From: Clostridia bacterium
Lineage (GTDB): Bacteria; Bacillota; Clostridia; Christensenellales; Borkfalkiaceae
Assembly: GCA_017545865.1 (NCBI GenBank)
Contig: JAFWXO010000033.1
Coordinates: forward strand, 62,001-126,000
DNA length: 64,000 bases
Direction of reading: 5' to 3'
Position numbers and translations under genes: made by a program
Shown here: positions 7,913 through 16,002 of the stretch, piece by piece
How the letters are laid out: each line of letters opens with the position of its first letter
Position numbering within the stretch: position 1 is the stretch's first letter
The notes under the pieces: generated by a model
Told to the model about the DNA's origin: nothing
The model's database searches: none
Seen by the model: the letters and a program-made list of their open reading frames with translations, nothing else

Positions 7913-9583
7913 ATGATTTTTTTAGATATTTTGAACTTGGAAAACGAAGTTGTTTTCTCTAATAAAGGTTTTGAGATAAACGCCGAATACGGTGGCGAAC
8001 TTTTAAGCGGTTATAAAATCAAACTTAGAGTTGACGGCACGAACTATATTGCCGTTAAGTTAGACAAAACGCTTAAAGAAAGTTATCTTTACCTTAAAAA
8101 CAGGTCTTTTACCTTTACTATTCCAACCGAAAGGGAACTTAAAATGGCTTATTCGCCAGATGCTTTTAAAGGCAACGTTCACATAATCACTGCAAGGGAA
8201 GTTGACGATGAGTTTTTAACATTTAGGAATATAGCCCTAAATTCTCACGATCTTAAAAATGGAACGGGCGCGTATCCGCACGCGAGCGCGAATTTCGTCA
8301 CTCGTGAAGAGCCGTGTTTTTACGAACGCAACGCAATCGACGGGGAGATTAACAACCAAGGCCACGGCAATTACCCCTATCACTCGTGGGCGGGCGGAGC
8401 GAGAAACGATTTGGAATACACGCTTGATTTTGGAAAAGAAGTTGAGATTGATAAACTCGTTTTCTATCTTCGCGCAGACTTTAAGCACGACCATTTAGGC
8501 GTTCCGCACGATTCGTACTGGAAGGAAATCGATATTTTATTTAGTGACGGGGAGATCGTTAAAGGGCAGTTTAAACTTGACAACCAAGATTTAAACCCCG
8601 AAAATTCTAAGGGTATTGAGATTGCTTTTGATAAAAAGGCAACTAAAACTATAAAACTATTTAATTTTAAACAAGTTACCGAGATTTTGGGATTTGCAGC
8701 GCTCACGCAAATTGAAGTTTTCGGTAAATACATCAAGGAGGATTTAAGCAAAATGGAAGTTAGGCAAGCATCAAACGCAAAAGACGTAAGGTACTATGAT
8801 ACCGAAAGATTAAGAGAAGAATTCCACATTTCAAACCTTTTCACAAAGGATAACGTTAGAATGGTTTACAGCCATATCGATAGAATTATCACGGCAGGCA
8901 TTATGCCCGTTCGCCAAGTTTTAAAACTTGAAGCAGGCAAAGAACTTGCTGCGGAATACTTCTTGCAAAGAAGGGAAATGGGTTGTATCAATATCGGTGG
9001 CAAAGGCGTTATCACCGTTGACGGCGTTGAATACGAAATGAACCCGCGTGACGGTATTTATATCGGCATGGGCAACAAGGAAATCACCTTTAGAAGCGTT
9101 GACGAAACTGCGCCCGCTAAGTTCTACGTTAGTTCTTGCCCCGCTCACACCACTTATCCTACCGTTAAAATTGATATTACCAAGGCTAAAAAAGTTCCTT
9201 GCGGTTCGGCAAAAGAGTGCAACAAGCGTGTAATCAATCAATATATTCACCCCGAAGTTATAAAAAGTTGCCAACTTGCGATGGGGCTTACCAACCTTGA
9301 AGAAGGCTCTAACTGGAACACTATGCCTTGCCACACTCACGATAGGCGTATGGAAGTTTATATGTATCTCGATATGGGCGAGAACGACGTTGTTTTCCAC
9401 ATGATGGGCGAACCCACTCAAACAAGGCATATTATTATGAAGAACGAAGAAGCGGTTATCTCTCCGTCTTGGTCTATCCACTCGGGCGTTGGAACTAAAA
9501 ACTATTCGTTCATTTGGGCTATGTGCGGTGAAAACCAAGAGTTTACCGATATGGACCATATCGAAACTAAAGACCTTTTATGA
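7913..9583 (+). CDS. kduI: Discoidin-like domain fused to 5-dehydro-4-deoxy-D-glucuronate isomerase (KduI)
   Basis: One uninterrupted 556-residue frame. Residues about 1-110 are a beta-rich segment of unknown type; about 110-275 resemble an F5/8 type C (discoidin) carbohydrate-binding domain (HASANFVTRE, RNAIDGEINNQGHG, LDFGKEVEIDKLVFYLRADF). Residues 281-556 are a full-length KduI, which isomerises 5-dehydro-4-deoxy-glucuronate to 3-deoxy-glycero-hexo-2,5-diulosonate in the cytoplasm. The zinc ligands are seen in PCHTHDRRMEVYMY and SWSIHSGVG. There is no signal peptide. KduI is normally about 278 residues and stands alone, so the fusion is odd. A ribosome site and ATG at the domain boundary (8735-8755) may also give free KduI. 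It is the first gene of the operon; GGTGGG precedes the ATG at 7913. Confidence 0.88.
   Translation: MIFLDILNLENEVVFSNKGFEINAEYGGELLSGYKIKLRVDGTNYIAVKLDKTLKESYLYLKNRSFTFTIPTERELKMAYSPDAFKGNVHIITAREVDDEFLTFRNIALNSHDLKNGTGAYPHASANFVTREEPCFYERNAIDGEINNQGHGNYPYHSWAGGARNDLEYTLDFGKEVEIDKLVFYLRADFKHDHLGVPHDSYWKEIDILFSDGEIVKGQFKLDNQDLNPENSKGIEIAFDKKATKTIKLFNFKQVTEILGFAALTQIEVFGKYIKEDLSKMEVRQASNAKDVRYYDTERLREEFHISNLFTKDNVRMVYSHIDRIITAGIMPVRQVLKLEAGKELAAEYFLQRREMGCINIGGKGVITVDGVEYEMNPRDGIYIGMGNKEITFRSVDETAPAKFYVSSCPAHTTYPTVKIDITKAKKVPCGSAKECNKRVINQYIHPEVIKSCQLAMGLTNLEEGSNWNTMPCHTHDRRMEVYMYLDMGENDVVFHMMGEPTQTRHIIMKNEEAVISPSWSIHSGVGTKNYSFIWAMCGENQEFTDMDHIETKDLL
8735..8743 (+). promoter_or_regulatory. Internal Shine-Dalgarno at the KduI domain boundary
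   Basis: AAGGAGGAT, near-perfect complement to the 16S rRNA 3' end, 9 nt before an in-frame ATG at 8753. That ATG is exactly where KduI proteins begin. It is stronger than the site used by the full-length ORF. Confidence 0.8.
8753..9583 (+). CDS. kduI: Possible stand-alone KduI from an internal start
   Basis: Translation from the ATG at 8753 gives 276 residues beginning MEVRQASNAKDVRYYDTERL, which matches the length and start of ordinary KduI. The start has the best Shine-Dalgarno in the operon. Two readings are possible: the same mRNA makes both a discoidin-KduI fusion and free KduI, or an older pair of genes has lost the stop codon between them. The sequence cannot tell how much of each is made. 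It is listed separately from the full ORF because the product would differ. Confidence 0.6.
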   Translation: MEVRQASNAKDVRYYDTERLREEFHISNLFTKDNVRMVYSHIDRIITAGIMPVRQVLKLEAGKELAAEYFLQRREMGCINIGGKGVITVDGVEYEMNPRDGIYIGMGNKEITFRSVDETAPAKFYVSSCPAHTTYPTVKIDITKAKKVPCGSAKECNKRVINQYIHPEVIKSCQLAMGLTNLEEGSNWNTMPCHTHDRRMEVYMYLDMGENDVVFHMMGEPTQTRHIIMKNEEAVISPSWSIHSGVGTKNYSFIWAMCGENQEFTDMDHIETKDLL

Positions 9584-10653
9584 TAGAAAAAGAACTTAAA
9601 AAACGCAACCTGCCCGATTTGTTTTTGGGCGGGGAGCAAACTTTAAGCGGTTGGGAAAATGCAAAGCCGAAAATAAAAGATATTCTTTTAAAAGAAGAAT
9701 ACGGCTATTTTCCACCGCATATCACTCCGAAAATTTCAACGCTCATAAACGAAGAAACTTTTGGCGGAAAGGCGGTTTGGGAAGAAGTTAATTTTACTTT
9801 TGAAAAAAATGAAAAATCTCATACAGTAAAAACCAACCTGATTTACCCAAAAGGTAAAACGAACTTGCCGTTTTTTATCCTTTTAAATTTCCGCCCAGAC
9901 GTTCCCGATAAGTATTTGCCGATTGATAAAATTATCGATAGCGGTTACGGTGTTTTTTCCGTTTGCTATAAGGATATAACGGAAGATAACGATGATTTTT
10001 CAAGCGGACTTTCGGCTCTATTTTCAAGCGAAACGAGAAGTGATAGTGAGTTTGGCAAAATAACTATCTGGGCGTATATGGCGATTAGGATGATGGACTA
10101 TTTGCAGTTGCGCCCCGAAATAGATAAAGATAAAATCGGAATAATAGGGCATTCAAGGCTTGGTAAAACGGCACTACTTGCAGGCGCGTTTGACGAAAGG
10201 TTTTCGTTCGTTTGCGTTAACAATTCGGGGTGCAGTGGCGCATCGCTATCGCGCGAGCGTTACGAGTGGTCTGAGAAGTTATTCCATATAACCAAAACTT
10301 TCCCGTTTTGGTTTTGCAAAAATTATTTAAAATACTCAAACAATGAAGATAAACTTCCGTTTGACCAACACTTTTTGTTATCTTTAATTGCGCCCCGTAG
10401 CGTTTACGTTGGCGGAGCGATTGAAGATACTTGGGCGGATAACGACAATCAGTTTTTGTGTTGTTACGCTAGTTCTAAAATTTGGGAACTTTACGGCAAG
10501 CGCGGTTTAGTTTGCACCGAGCGTATGCCCGTTGAGAACGACGTTTTTATGGACGGCGAACTCGGTTTCTTCCTTAGAAGCGGTGGGCATTGTTTATCCG
10601 AAATGGACTGGGATATTTATATTAAAGCACAGAGTAAAAAGTTTAACTTATAA
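9580..10653 (+). CDS. CE15-like glucuronoyl esterase family alpha/beta hydrolase
   Basis: A 357-residue serine hydrolase. CE15 enzymes cleave esters of glucuronic acid, such as 4-O-methyl-glucuronate esters in lignin-carbohydrate complexes. Seen: the nucleophile motif IGHSRLGKTALLAGAFDERF at about residues 186-205, NNSGCSGASLSRERYEW, the block LPFDQHFLLSLIAPRSVYV, and a late GGHC that probably supplies the catalytic His. The family's acid in the GE motif after the Arg is replaced by YE or supplied elsewhere. There is no signal peptide, unlike known CE15 enzymes. It overlaps kduI by 4 nt (ATGA). The family is likely; the substrate is unknown. Confidence 0.78.
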   Translation: MIEKELKKRNLPDLFLGGEQTLSGWENAKPKIKDILLKEEYGYFPPHITPKISTLINEETFGGKAVWEEVNFTFEKNEKSHTVKTNLIYPKGKTNLPFFILLNFRPDVPDKYLPIDKIIDSGYGVFSVCYKDITEDNDDFSSGLSALFSSETRSDSEFGKITIWAYMAIRMMDYLQLRPEIDKDKIGIIGHSRLGKTALLAGAFDERFSFVCVNNSGCSGASLSRERYEWSEKLFHITKTFPFWFCKNYLKYSNNEDKLPFDQHFLLSLIAPRSVYVGGAIEDTWADNDNQFLCCYASSKIWELYGKRGLVCTERMPVENDVFMDGELGFFLRSGGHCLSEMDWDIYIKAQSKKFNL

Positions 10654-10665
10654 AAGGAGAGAATT

Positions 10666-11451
10666 ATGTTTTCTTTAAAAGGCAAAGTCGCGCTCGTTAC
10701 GGGCTCGGCGCACGGAATAGGCTATTCTATGGCAAAAGCGCTCTATAACGCAGGCGCAACGGTTGTTGTTAACTCGTCAAACCAAGCGTCGCTTGAAAAA
10801 GGGCTTAAAGATTACGAAAAGGACGGGGTTAAAGTTCACGGCTACGTCTTTGACGTAACGGACGAAAACCAAGTAAAATTAGCCGTTTCCAAGATTGAAA
10901 AGGAAGTTGGCGTTATTGATATTTTGGTTAACAACGCCGGTATTATCAAAAGAATTCCTATGTGCGATATGGCGGTGGAAGAATTTAAAAAGGTTGTCGA
11001 TATCGACCTTGTTGCGCCGTACATTTGCTCAAAAGCCGTTATTCCAAATATGATTAAAAAGGGATCTGGGAAAATTATCAACGTTTGCTCAATGATGAGT
11101 GAACTTGGGCGTGAAACGGTATCTGCGTACGCTTCCGCTAAAGGCGGGCTTAAAATGCTCACTAAAAATATTGCGAGCGAATACGGAAAATACAATATTC
11201 AATGCAACGGCATAGGTCCTGGTTATATTGCAACCGAGCAAACCGCTCCGCTTAGAGAAATTCAGCCCGACGGCAGTCGCCACCCGTTTGACAAGTTTAT
11301 TATCTCAAAAACTCCAGCAGAGCGTTGGGGAAACCCCGAAGACTTGGACGGGCCTACGGTGTTCTTAGCGTCAAGCGCTTCAGATTTCGTTAACGGACAT
11401 ATTTTATACGTTGACGGTGGAATTCTTGCCTATATCGGCAAACAACCTTAA
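10666..11451 (+). CDS. SDR oxidoreductase, KduD / gluconate 5-dehydrogenase type
   Basis: A 261-residue short-chain dehydrogenase. The NAD(P)-binding motif TGSAHGIG is at residues 13-20, NNAG near residue 88, the catalytic Ser in VCSMMSE and the YASAK motif near residue 150, and the C-terminal VNGHILYVDGGILAYIG. After KduI, the expected next step is reduction of 3-deoxy-glycero-hexo-2,5-diulosonate to 2-keto-3-deoxygluconate by KduD; gluconate 5-dehydrogenases are very similar in sequence. The operon position favours KduD (inference). A good ribosome site AAAGGAGAG precedes it, 12 nt after the esterase gene. Confidence 0.85.
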   Translation: MFSLKGKVALVTGSAHGIGYSMAKALYNAGATVVVNSSNQASLEKGLKDYEKDGVKVHGYVFDVTDENQVKLAVSKIEKEVGVIDILVNNAGIIKRIPMCDMAVEEFKKVVDIDLVAPYICSKAVIPNMIKKGSGKIINVCSMMSELGRETVSAYASAKGGLKMLTKNIASEYGKYNIQCNGIGPGYIATEQTAPLREIQPDGSRHPFDKFIISKTPAERWGNPEDLDGPTVFLASSASDFVNGHILYVDGGILAYIGKQP

Positions 11452-11462
11452 GGAGAACGGTT

Positions 11463-13124
11463 ATGTTTTTGTATACTTACGAAAATTTATCAAAACAAGC
11501 GCTTACTAAAAAGGGCAAAGAATACGTAGATCAATTAAAGGAAATTTACGAAAAAGATTTTGAAAACAAGCCTATTTTAGCCCTTCCGTTTTCAAAGTTT
11601 AAACTTTTCCACACGAGCGGGGATAGAGTTTTATATCAAAACGAGTATTTTATTCGCAGAAAGCGTTTAATGTTACTTCAAGTTTTAGCCCTTACTGACG
11701 ATAAGTATATCGAACCGCTTGAAGACGTTATTTCCGCAATTTGCGATGAGATAACTTGGTGTATTCCCGCGCACTGTTTAGATAGAGATACGGCGAACAC
11801 TTATAAGTATTACGAGATAGATTTGTTCGCATCTGAAACGGCTTTTTACCTTGCGGAAACGGACAATATTTTCAAAGATAAACTTTGCCCCGAAATTAGA
11901 AATAGAATAAAATATTCTTTAAAAAAGAAAATCGTTGACGTTTATGAAAATACCGTTTTCGGTTTTGACACGATGAAAAACAACTGGGCGTCAGTTTGTT
12001 CGTGCGGTATAGGTATAACTTATCTTTACTCTTTCCCCGAAAGGTTCGTTCTTGTTAAGGATAGAATTTTTAGCGCAATGGAACGCTATCTTGTGAACGC
12101 TTTGGGTGGCGAAGGTTACTGCTCGGAAGGTTTTTCATACTGGGTTTACGGTTTTGGTTTCTTAGCGCTTTTCTTTGACGTTTACTGTCAGTTGACGGGC
12201 GAAAGACCGTCTATACTCGAAAGAGAAGAAATTAAAAACACCTTAGAGTACGGTAAAAACGCTATACTTGACGGCGGTATTTTCTTGCCGATAGCGGACG
12301 GCGGTTCAAAGGGCGAACACAACGAAGCCCCCGTTTTATACGTTATAAATAGGTTGTTTAATACAAATCTTTATTTAAACAACGGCAGGGAAATTGAGGC
12401 GGACACTCAAGTGCTCGGCACGAGAGTTTTAGCAAACGTTAACGAGCCGATTGAAGAAGATAAAGATAAATCCGCTTGCGTATATTTTGATACCAACCAA
12501 GTTCTCGTTCGCAAAAAGGGTGATTACACTTTAGTTGCAAAGGGCGGTAACAATCGCGAAATGCACAACCATAACGACATTGGCGCGTTTGCAATTATCA
12601 AAAACGGCAAGCAATATATTTGCGATCCGGGCGTTGGCGAATATACAAACGGTTACTTTAACAGCCCTAAAATAAGATATTCTAAGGAAACTTTCGTTTG
12701 CTCGGCTTACGCGCACTCAATTCCTATGATAGACGGGAAAACTCAGGTTTTCGGTAGAGAATATCAAGCGAAGTTAGTTGAAAGAAACGATGATTTTATA
12801 ACCTTTGATTTAACAAGCGCTTATCCTGAAAACAAGGCGGATATTAAAGTTACTTACAAAACTTTAGATAACAGCGTTAAGGCTATTTATAAAATTTCAA
12901 ACGCAAATAGCGTAACGTTTAGATTCGTTTCCTTTATCGAGCCTAAACTAAACGGCGAACTCGTTATGATTGACGATATGGCAATTAAAAATAGCATTTC
13001 AGCAAAACCCACGTTTGAACGCGTTGATTATTCAGGCTTTTTGAAAGTTCCTAAAACCGCATACACTATCGACTATACCGTAAACGGCTCGGATATAAAC
13101 GCAGAATTTGATTTTGAATTTTAA
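11463..13124 (+). CDS. Heparinase II/III family protein, paralogue A
   Basis: A 553-residue protein with an N-terminal alpha-helical toroid-like half (FGFDTMKNNWASVCSCGIG near residue 170, EGFSYWVYGFGFLALFFDVY) and a C-terminal beta half that starts with the hallmark block GGNNREMHNHNDIGAFAIIKNG. This layout and the HNHND motif are those of heparinase II/III-type polysaccharide lyases, which cleave uronate bonds by beta-elimination. No signal peptide is present, so it should act in the cytoplasm on short oligosaccharides. AAGGAGAA precedes the start. It is clearly paralogous to the next gene. The exact substrate (glucuronan, glycosaminoglycan, alginate or other) is open. Confidence 0.82.
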   Translation: MFLYTYENLSKQALTKKGKEYVDQLKEIYEKDFENKPILALPFSKFKLFHTSGDRVLYQNEYFIRRKRLMLLQVLALTDDKYIEPLEDVISAICDEITWCIPAHCLDRDTANTYKYYEIDLFASETAFYLAETDNIFKDKLCPEIRNRIKYSLKKKIVDVYENTVFGFDTMKNNWASVCSCGIGITYLYSFPERFVLVKDRIFSAMERYLVNALGGEGYCSEGFSYWVYGFGFLALFFDVYCQLTGERPSILEREEIKNTLEYGKNAILDGGIFLPIADGGSKGEHNEAPVLYVINRLFNTNLYLNNGREIEADTQVLGTRVLANVNEPIEEDKDKSACVYFDTNQVLVRKKGDYTLVAKGGNNREMHNHNDIGAFAIIKNGKQYICDPGVGEYTNGYFNSPKIRYSKETFVCSAYAHSIPMIDGKTQVFGREYQAKLVERNDDFITFDLTSAYPENKADIKVTYKTLDNSVKAIYKISNANSVTFRFVSFIEPKLNGELVMIDDMAIKNSISAKPTFERVDYSGFLKVPKTAYTIDYTVNGSDINAEFDFEF

Positions 13125-13132
13125 TTTTAATT

Positions 13133-14794
13133 ATGTATCTTTATTCTTACGAAAACTTATTAAAAGCATCAAAAACTGAAAGGGGTAAAGAATTTTGTAG
13201 TCAACTTGAAAAGTACTACAAGGAAAATTACGAGAACAACCCCGTAAAAGCGCTTTCATTTTCAAAATTTAAACTTTTTCATTTAACTGGGAATAGAACT
13301 GAATATCAAAACGAATATTTTGATAGAAGAAAGCGTTTAAACGTTCTTCAAGTTTTAAGTATTTATAACGATAAATACCTTGAACCGCTTGAAGACGTTA
13401 TTTCCGCTATTTGCGATGAGATAACTTGGGCTCTCCCCGCGCATTGTTACGATTATCAAACGAACACCTATAAATATTGGATAATCGATTTGAACGCGTC
13501 GGAAACGGCTATGAGCCTTGCCGAGATTGATTTCGTTTTAAAAGATAAACTTTCCCCAGATATTAGAAAGAGAATAAAATATTCTTTGCAAGAGCGCATC
13601 GTTGATAAGTACGAAACCAACGTTTTCGGCTTTGATACTATGGGCAATAACTGGGCGTCCGTTTGTTCGTGTGGCGTTGGGCTTACCTATCTTTACGCCT
13701 TCCCCGAAAGGTTCGATATCGTAAAGGATAGAATATTTAGCGGTATGGAACGCTATCTCAGTAGGCTTGATAAAGACGGGTATTGCTCCGAAGGTTACGC
13801 CTACTGGATTTACGGTTTTGGTTTCTTTACTCTTTTTTACGACGTTTACACTCAATTAACCGGCGTTAGACCTAAAATTTTGGATAGCGAAGTTGTTAAA
13901 AACACAGTAAAGTACGCCGAAAAAACCATTTTAGGCGATGGTGTGTTTATTCCTATTTCAGACGGGGCTTTGAGTAATTCCACCCCGGAAGACGATGCTA
14001 TGCCCGTTGTTAACAACCTTTTTGGCTCTAATATTAAAATCAACGGCGGAAAGTTAGGAATACCCGGTTATAAAACTTTATCGTTTAGGCGTTTGTATTT
14101 TATCAATCAAAAAGTAAGCGTGTTAGATAAGGTTGAAGATTCTTTATTCTTTGAAAAAAGCCAAGTTTTAGTTGAAAAGAGAAATAACTATATCTTTATT
14201 TCAAAAGGTGGGAATAACGCCGAAATGCACAACCATAACGATATAGGCGCATTTTCAATCTTTAAAAATGGCGTTCAGTACATCGTTGATCCTGGCGCAG
14301 GCGAGTATACGCAAGGCTATTTTAATAGCATGAAGATAAGATATAGCGAAGAAACTTTCGTTTGCAATTCGCTCGGCCATAGCGTACCCATCGTTGACGG
14401 GGTTATTCAAGCTTACGGCAAAGAGTATTTTGCAACCGTTTTAGATAGGAGTAAGGACGGTATCGTTTACGATTTATCTTCCGCATACCCTAAAAAGATT
14501 GAAAAACTAACGGTTGGTTATTACTTTAGCGATAACGGGGTTAGCGCAAATTACCAAGCGAAAGGGCTTGAAAAGGGGATAACGTTTAGGTTTATTTCAT
14601 TTATCGAGCCAAAAGTTATTGATAATAAAGTTTCAATCGGCGAAATGACTGTTTTGGCAAGTGAAACGGAAAAAATAGACGTTAAGCGTTACGAGTTTAA
14701 TAATCACCAAGCGAAAAAAACCACCGCTTACGCTATCGACTATATTTTTGAAAATAAAACGGATATAAACGTTCAATTTGATTTTAAATTTTAA
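13133..14794 (+). CDS. Heparinase II/III family protein, paralogue B
   Basis: It is 553 residues, exactly the same length as its upstream neighbour and alignable from end to end (MYLYSYENLLKAS against MFLYTYENLSKQA). The same blocks are present: FGFDTMGNNWASVCSCGVG, GYCSEGYAYWIYGFGFF and GGNNAEMHNHNDIGAF. The pair is a tandem duplication with clear divergence, mainly around residues 290-340, which suggests different substrate preference. The start has no Shine-Dalgarno and lies 8 nt after the upstream stop in an AT-only stretch, so translation probably depends on ribosomes arriving from paralogue A. No signal peptide is seen. Confidence 0.82.
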   Translation: MYLYSYENLLKASKTERGKEFCSQLEKYYKENYENNPVKALSFSKFKLFHLTGNRTEYQNEYFDRRKRLNVLQVLSIYNDKYLEPLEDVISAICDEITWALPAHCYDYQTNTYKYWIIDLNASETAMSLAEIDFVLKDKLSPDIRKRIKYSLQERIVDKYETNVFGFDTMGNNWASVCSCGVGLTYLYAFPERFDIVKDRIFSGMERYLSRLDKDGYCSEGYAYWIYGFGFFTLFYDVYTQLTGVRPKILDSEVVKNTVKYAEKTILGDGVFIPISDGALSNSTPEDDAMPVVNNLFGSNIKINGGKLGIPGYKTLSFRRLYFINQKVSVLDKVEDSLFFEKSQVLVEKRNNYIFISKGGNNAEMHNHNDIGAFSIFKNGVQYIVDPGAGEYTQGYFNSMKIRYSEETFVCNSLGHSVPIVDGVIQAYGKEYFATVLDRSKDGIVYDLSSAYPKKIEKLTVGYYFSDNGVSANYQAKGLEKGITFRFISFIEPKVIDNKVSIGEMTVLASETEKIDVKRYEFNNHQAKKTTAYAIDYIFENKTDINVQFDFKF

Positions 14795-14802
14795 GGAGAA
14801 AT

Positions 14803-15930
14803 ATGATAAATTTATCTTGTGAAGACAAGCGCTTCGTTGAAGAAACTTGGCAAAAATTAAAGGCAAAACTTGAAGTTACAACCGTGAAAAGTAGGAACAA
14901 AATTCCATATAGCACAAAAGACGGCGTTCACAACGACCAAGCCGACCCTGAAAAAGGCTTTATCTATCTTTGGACTAACGGTTTTTGGGCGGGACTTAAT
15001 AACCTTATGTATGCCGAAACCAAGAACGAAGATTTCTTAAAGACGGCAAAGGCGAGTGAAGTTCATCTTGATAGAATTTTCAAAAACGTTTTCCGCATGG
15101 ATCACGACGTTGGGTTCTTATGGCACTTATCATCTTCCGCTTTATATCGTTTAACGGGTAGTGAAGAAAGTTTGAATAGGGCGCTTCTTGCCGCTATGAC
15201 TCTTTCTGCAAGATATAATCCAGACGGTAACTTTATTCGCGTTTGGGATAACGGGCGTGACGGTTGGACTATCGTTGACTGCTTAATGAATATCAACCTT
15301 TTATATTTTGCAACCGAAAAGTTTAAAGACAACCGCTTTAAGTCTATCGCTATGCGTTACGCCGATATGGCTATGCGCGATCACGTTCGTGAAGACGGTT
15401 CTATTTATCATATCGTTGAACACGCCCTTGATAAGCCAGACACCGTTCTTAGTTATCCGCAAGGTCAAGGCTATTCGCCCGAGTCTTGTTGGACAAGGGG
15501 GCAGGGTTGGACTGTTTACGGCTTTATCCTTTCCTATATCCACACGGGAAAAGTTGAGTATTTAGAAACGGCTAAAAAGACGGGTAGATATTTTATCGAA
15601 CAAGTTAAAAAGACGGGTTATCTTCCACTCGTTGACTTTAAAGCGCCCGAAACCCCCGTGTATTACGATTCAACCGCAGGCGCAATCGTTTCTTGCGGGC
15701 TTATTGAAATTTATAAAGCAACTGGCGACGAGTATTATCTTGAAGGGGCTTTAAATATTTTAAAAGCGATGGAAAAAGTTTGGGTAAATTACACGTTAGA
15801 AGAAGATAGTATCTTGCAAATGGGTAGCGAAAGTTATCGAAAAGGTATTCACATGCCTATCATTTACGGCGACTTCTTCTTCGTTGAAGCAATTTTGAAA
15901 CTGTTAAATTCTGATTTTCTAATTTGGTAA
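14803..15930 (+). CDS. GH88 family unsaturated glucuronyl hydrolase
   Basis: A 375-residue alpha6/alpha6-barrel protein. GH88 enzymes remove the 4,5-unsaturated uronic acid that lyases leave at the non-reducing end; the product rearranges to the substrate of KduI. Seen: MDHDVGFLWHLSS with a candidate Asp near residue 90, TIVDCLMNINLL with the catalytic-type Asp near residue 152, and SCWTRGQGWTVYGFILSYIHTG. There is no signal peptide. AAGGAGAA precedes it, 8 nt after paralogue B. It closes the operon and completes the chain lyase, GH88, KduI, KduD. No kinase or aldolase for 2-keto-3-deoxygluconate is in the window. Confidence 0.88.
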   Translation: MINLSCEDKRFVEETWQKLKAKLEVTTVKSRNKIPYSTKDGVHNDQADPEKGFIYLWTNGFWAGLNNLMYAETKNEDFLKTAKASEVHLDRIFKNVFRMDHDVGFLWHLSSSALYRLTGSEESLNRALLAAMTLSARYNPDGNFIRVWDNGRDGWTIVDCLMNINLLYFATEKFKDNRFKSIAMRYADMAMRDHVREDGSIYHIVEHALDKPDTVLSYPQGQGYSPESCWTRGQGWTVYGFILSYIHTGKVEYLETAKKTGRYFIEQVKKTGYLPLVDFKAPETPVYYDSTAGAIVSCGLIEIYKATGDEYYLEGALNILKAMEKVWVNYTLEEDSILQMGSESYRKGIHMPIIYGDFFFVEAILKLLNSDFLIW

Positions 15931-15959
15931 AAAATATTAAAAATTGTGCCTTATTAAAG

Positions 15960-15988
15960 TTGACAATATTTTTTAAATATAATATAAT
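15960..15988 (+). promoter_or_regulatory. Perfect-consensus sigma-A promoter of yceD-rpmF
   Basis: TTGACA at 15960-15965, a 17-nt spacer, and TATAAT at 15983-15988. The predicted transcript start is about 15995, only 8 nt before the ATG at 16003, and no Shine-Dalgarno fits in between. Confidence 0.88.
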
Positions 15989-16002
15989 CAATTAGCAACA
16001 TA

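Noticed and set aside
7863..7913. Longer N-terminus for the AraC regulator (ATG at 7863)
   Set aside because: The extra 22 residues would come from the AT-rich promoter and inverted repeat, and they match nothing in the family.
8735..8755. Frameshift or assembly error between two genes at the KduI junction
   Set aside because: The frame is continuous and both sides are complete domains. A lost stop codon cannot be excluded from one sequence, so it is reported as fusion with dual start.
8921..9559. Long antisense open frame opposite KduI (212 codons)
   Set aside because: It lies wholly against the strongly conserved KduI sequence, has no family motif and no ribosome site. It is a by-product of codon bias in KduI.
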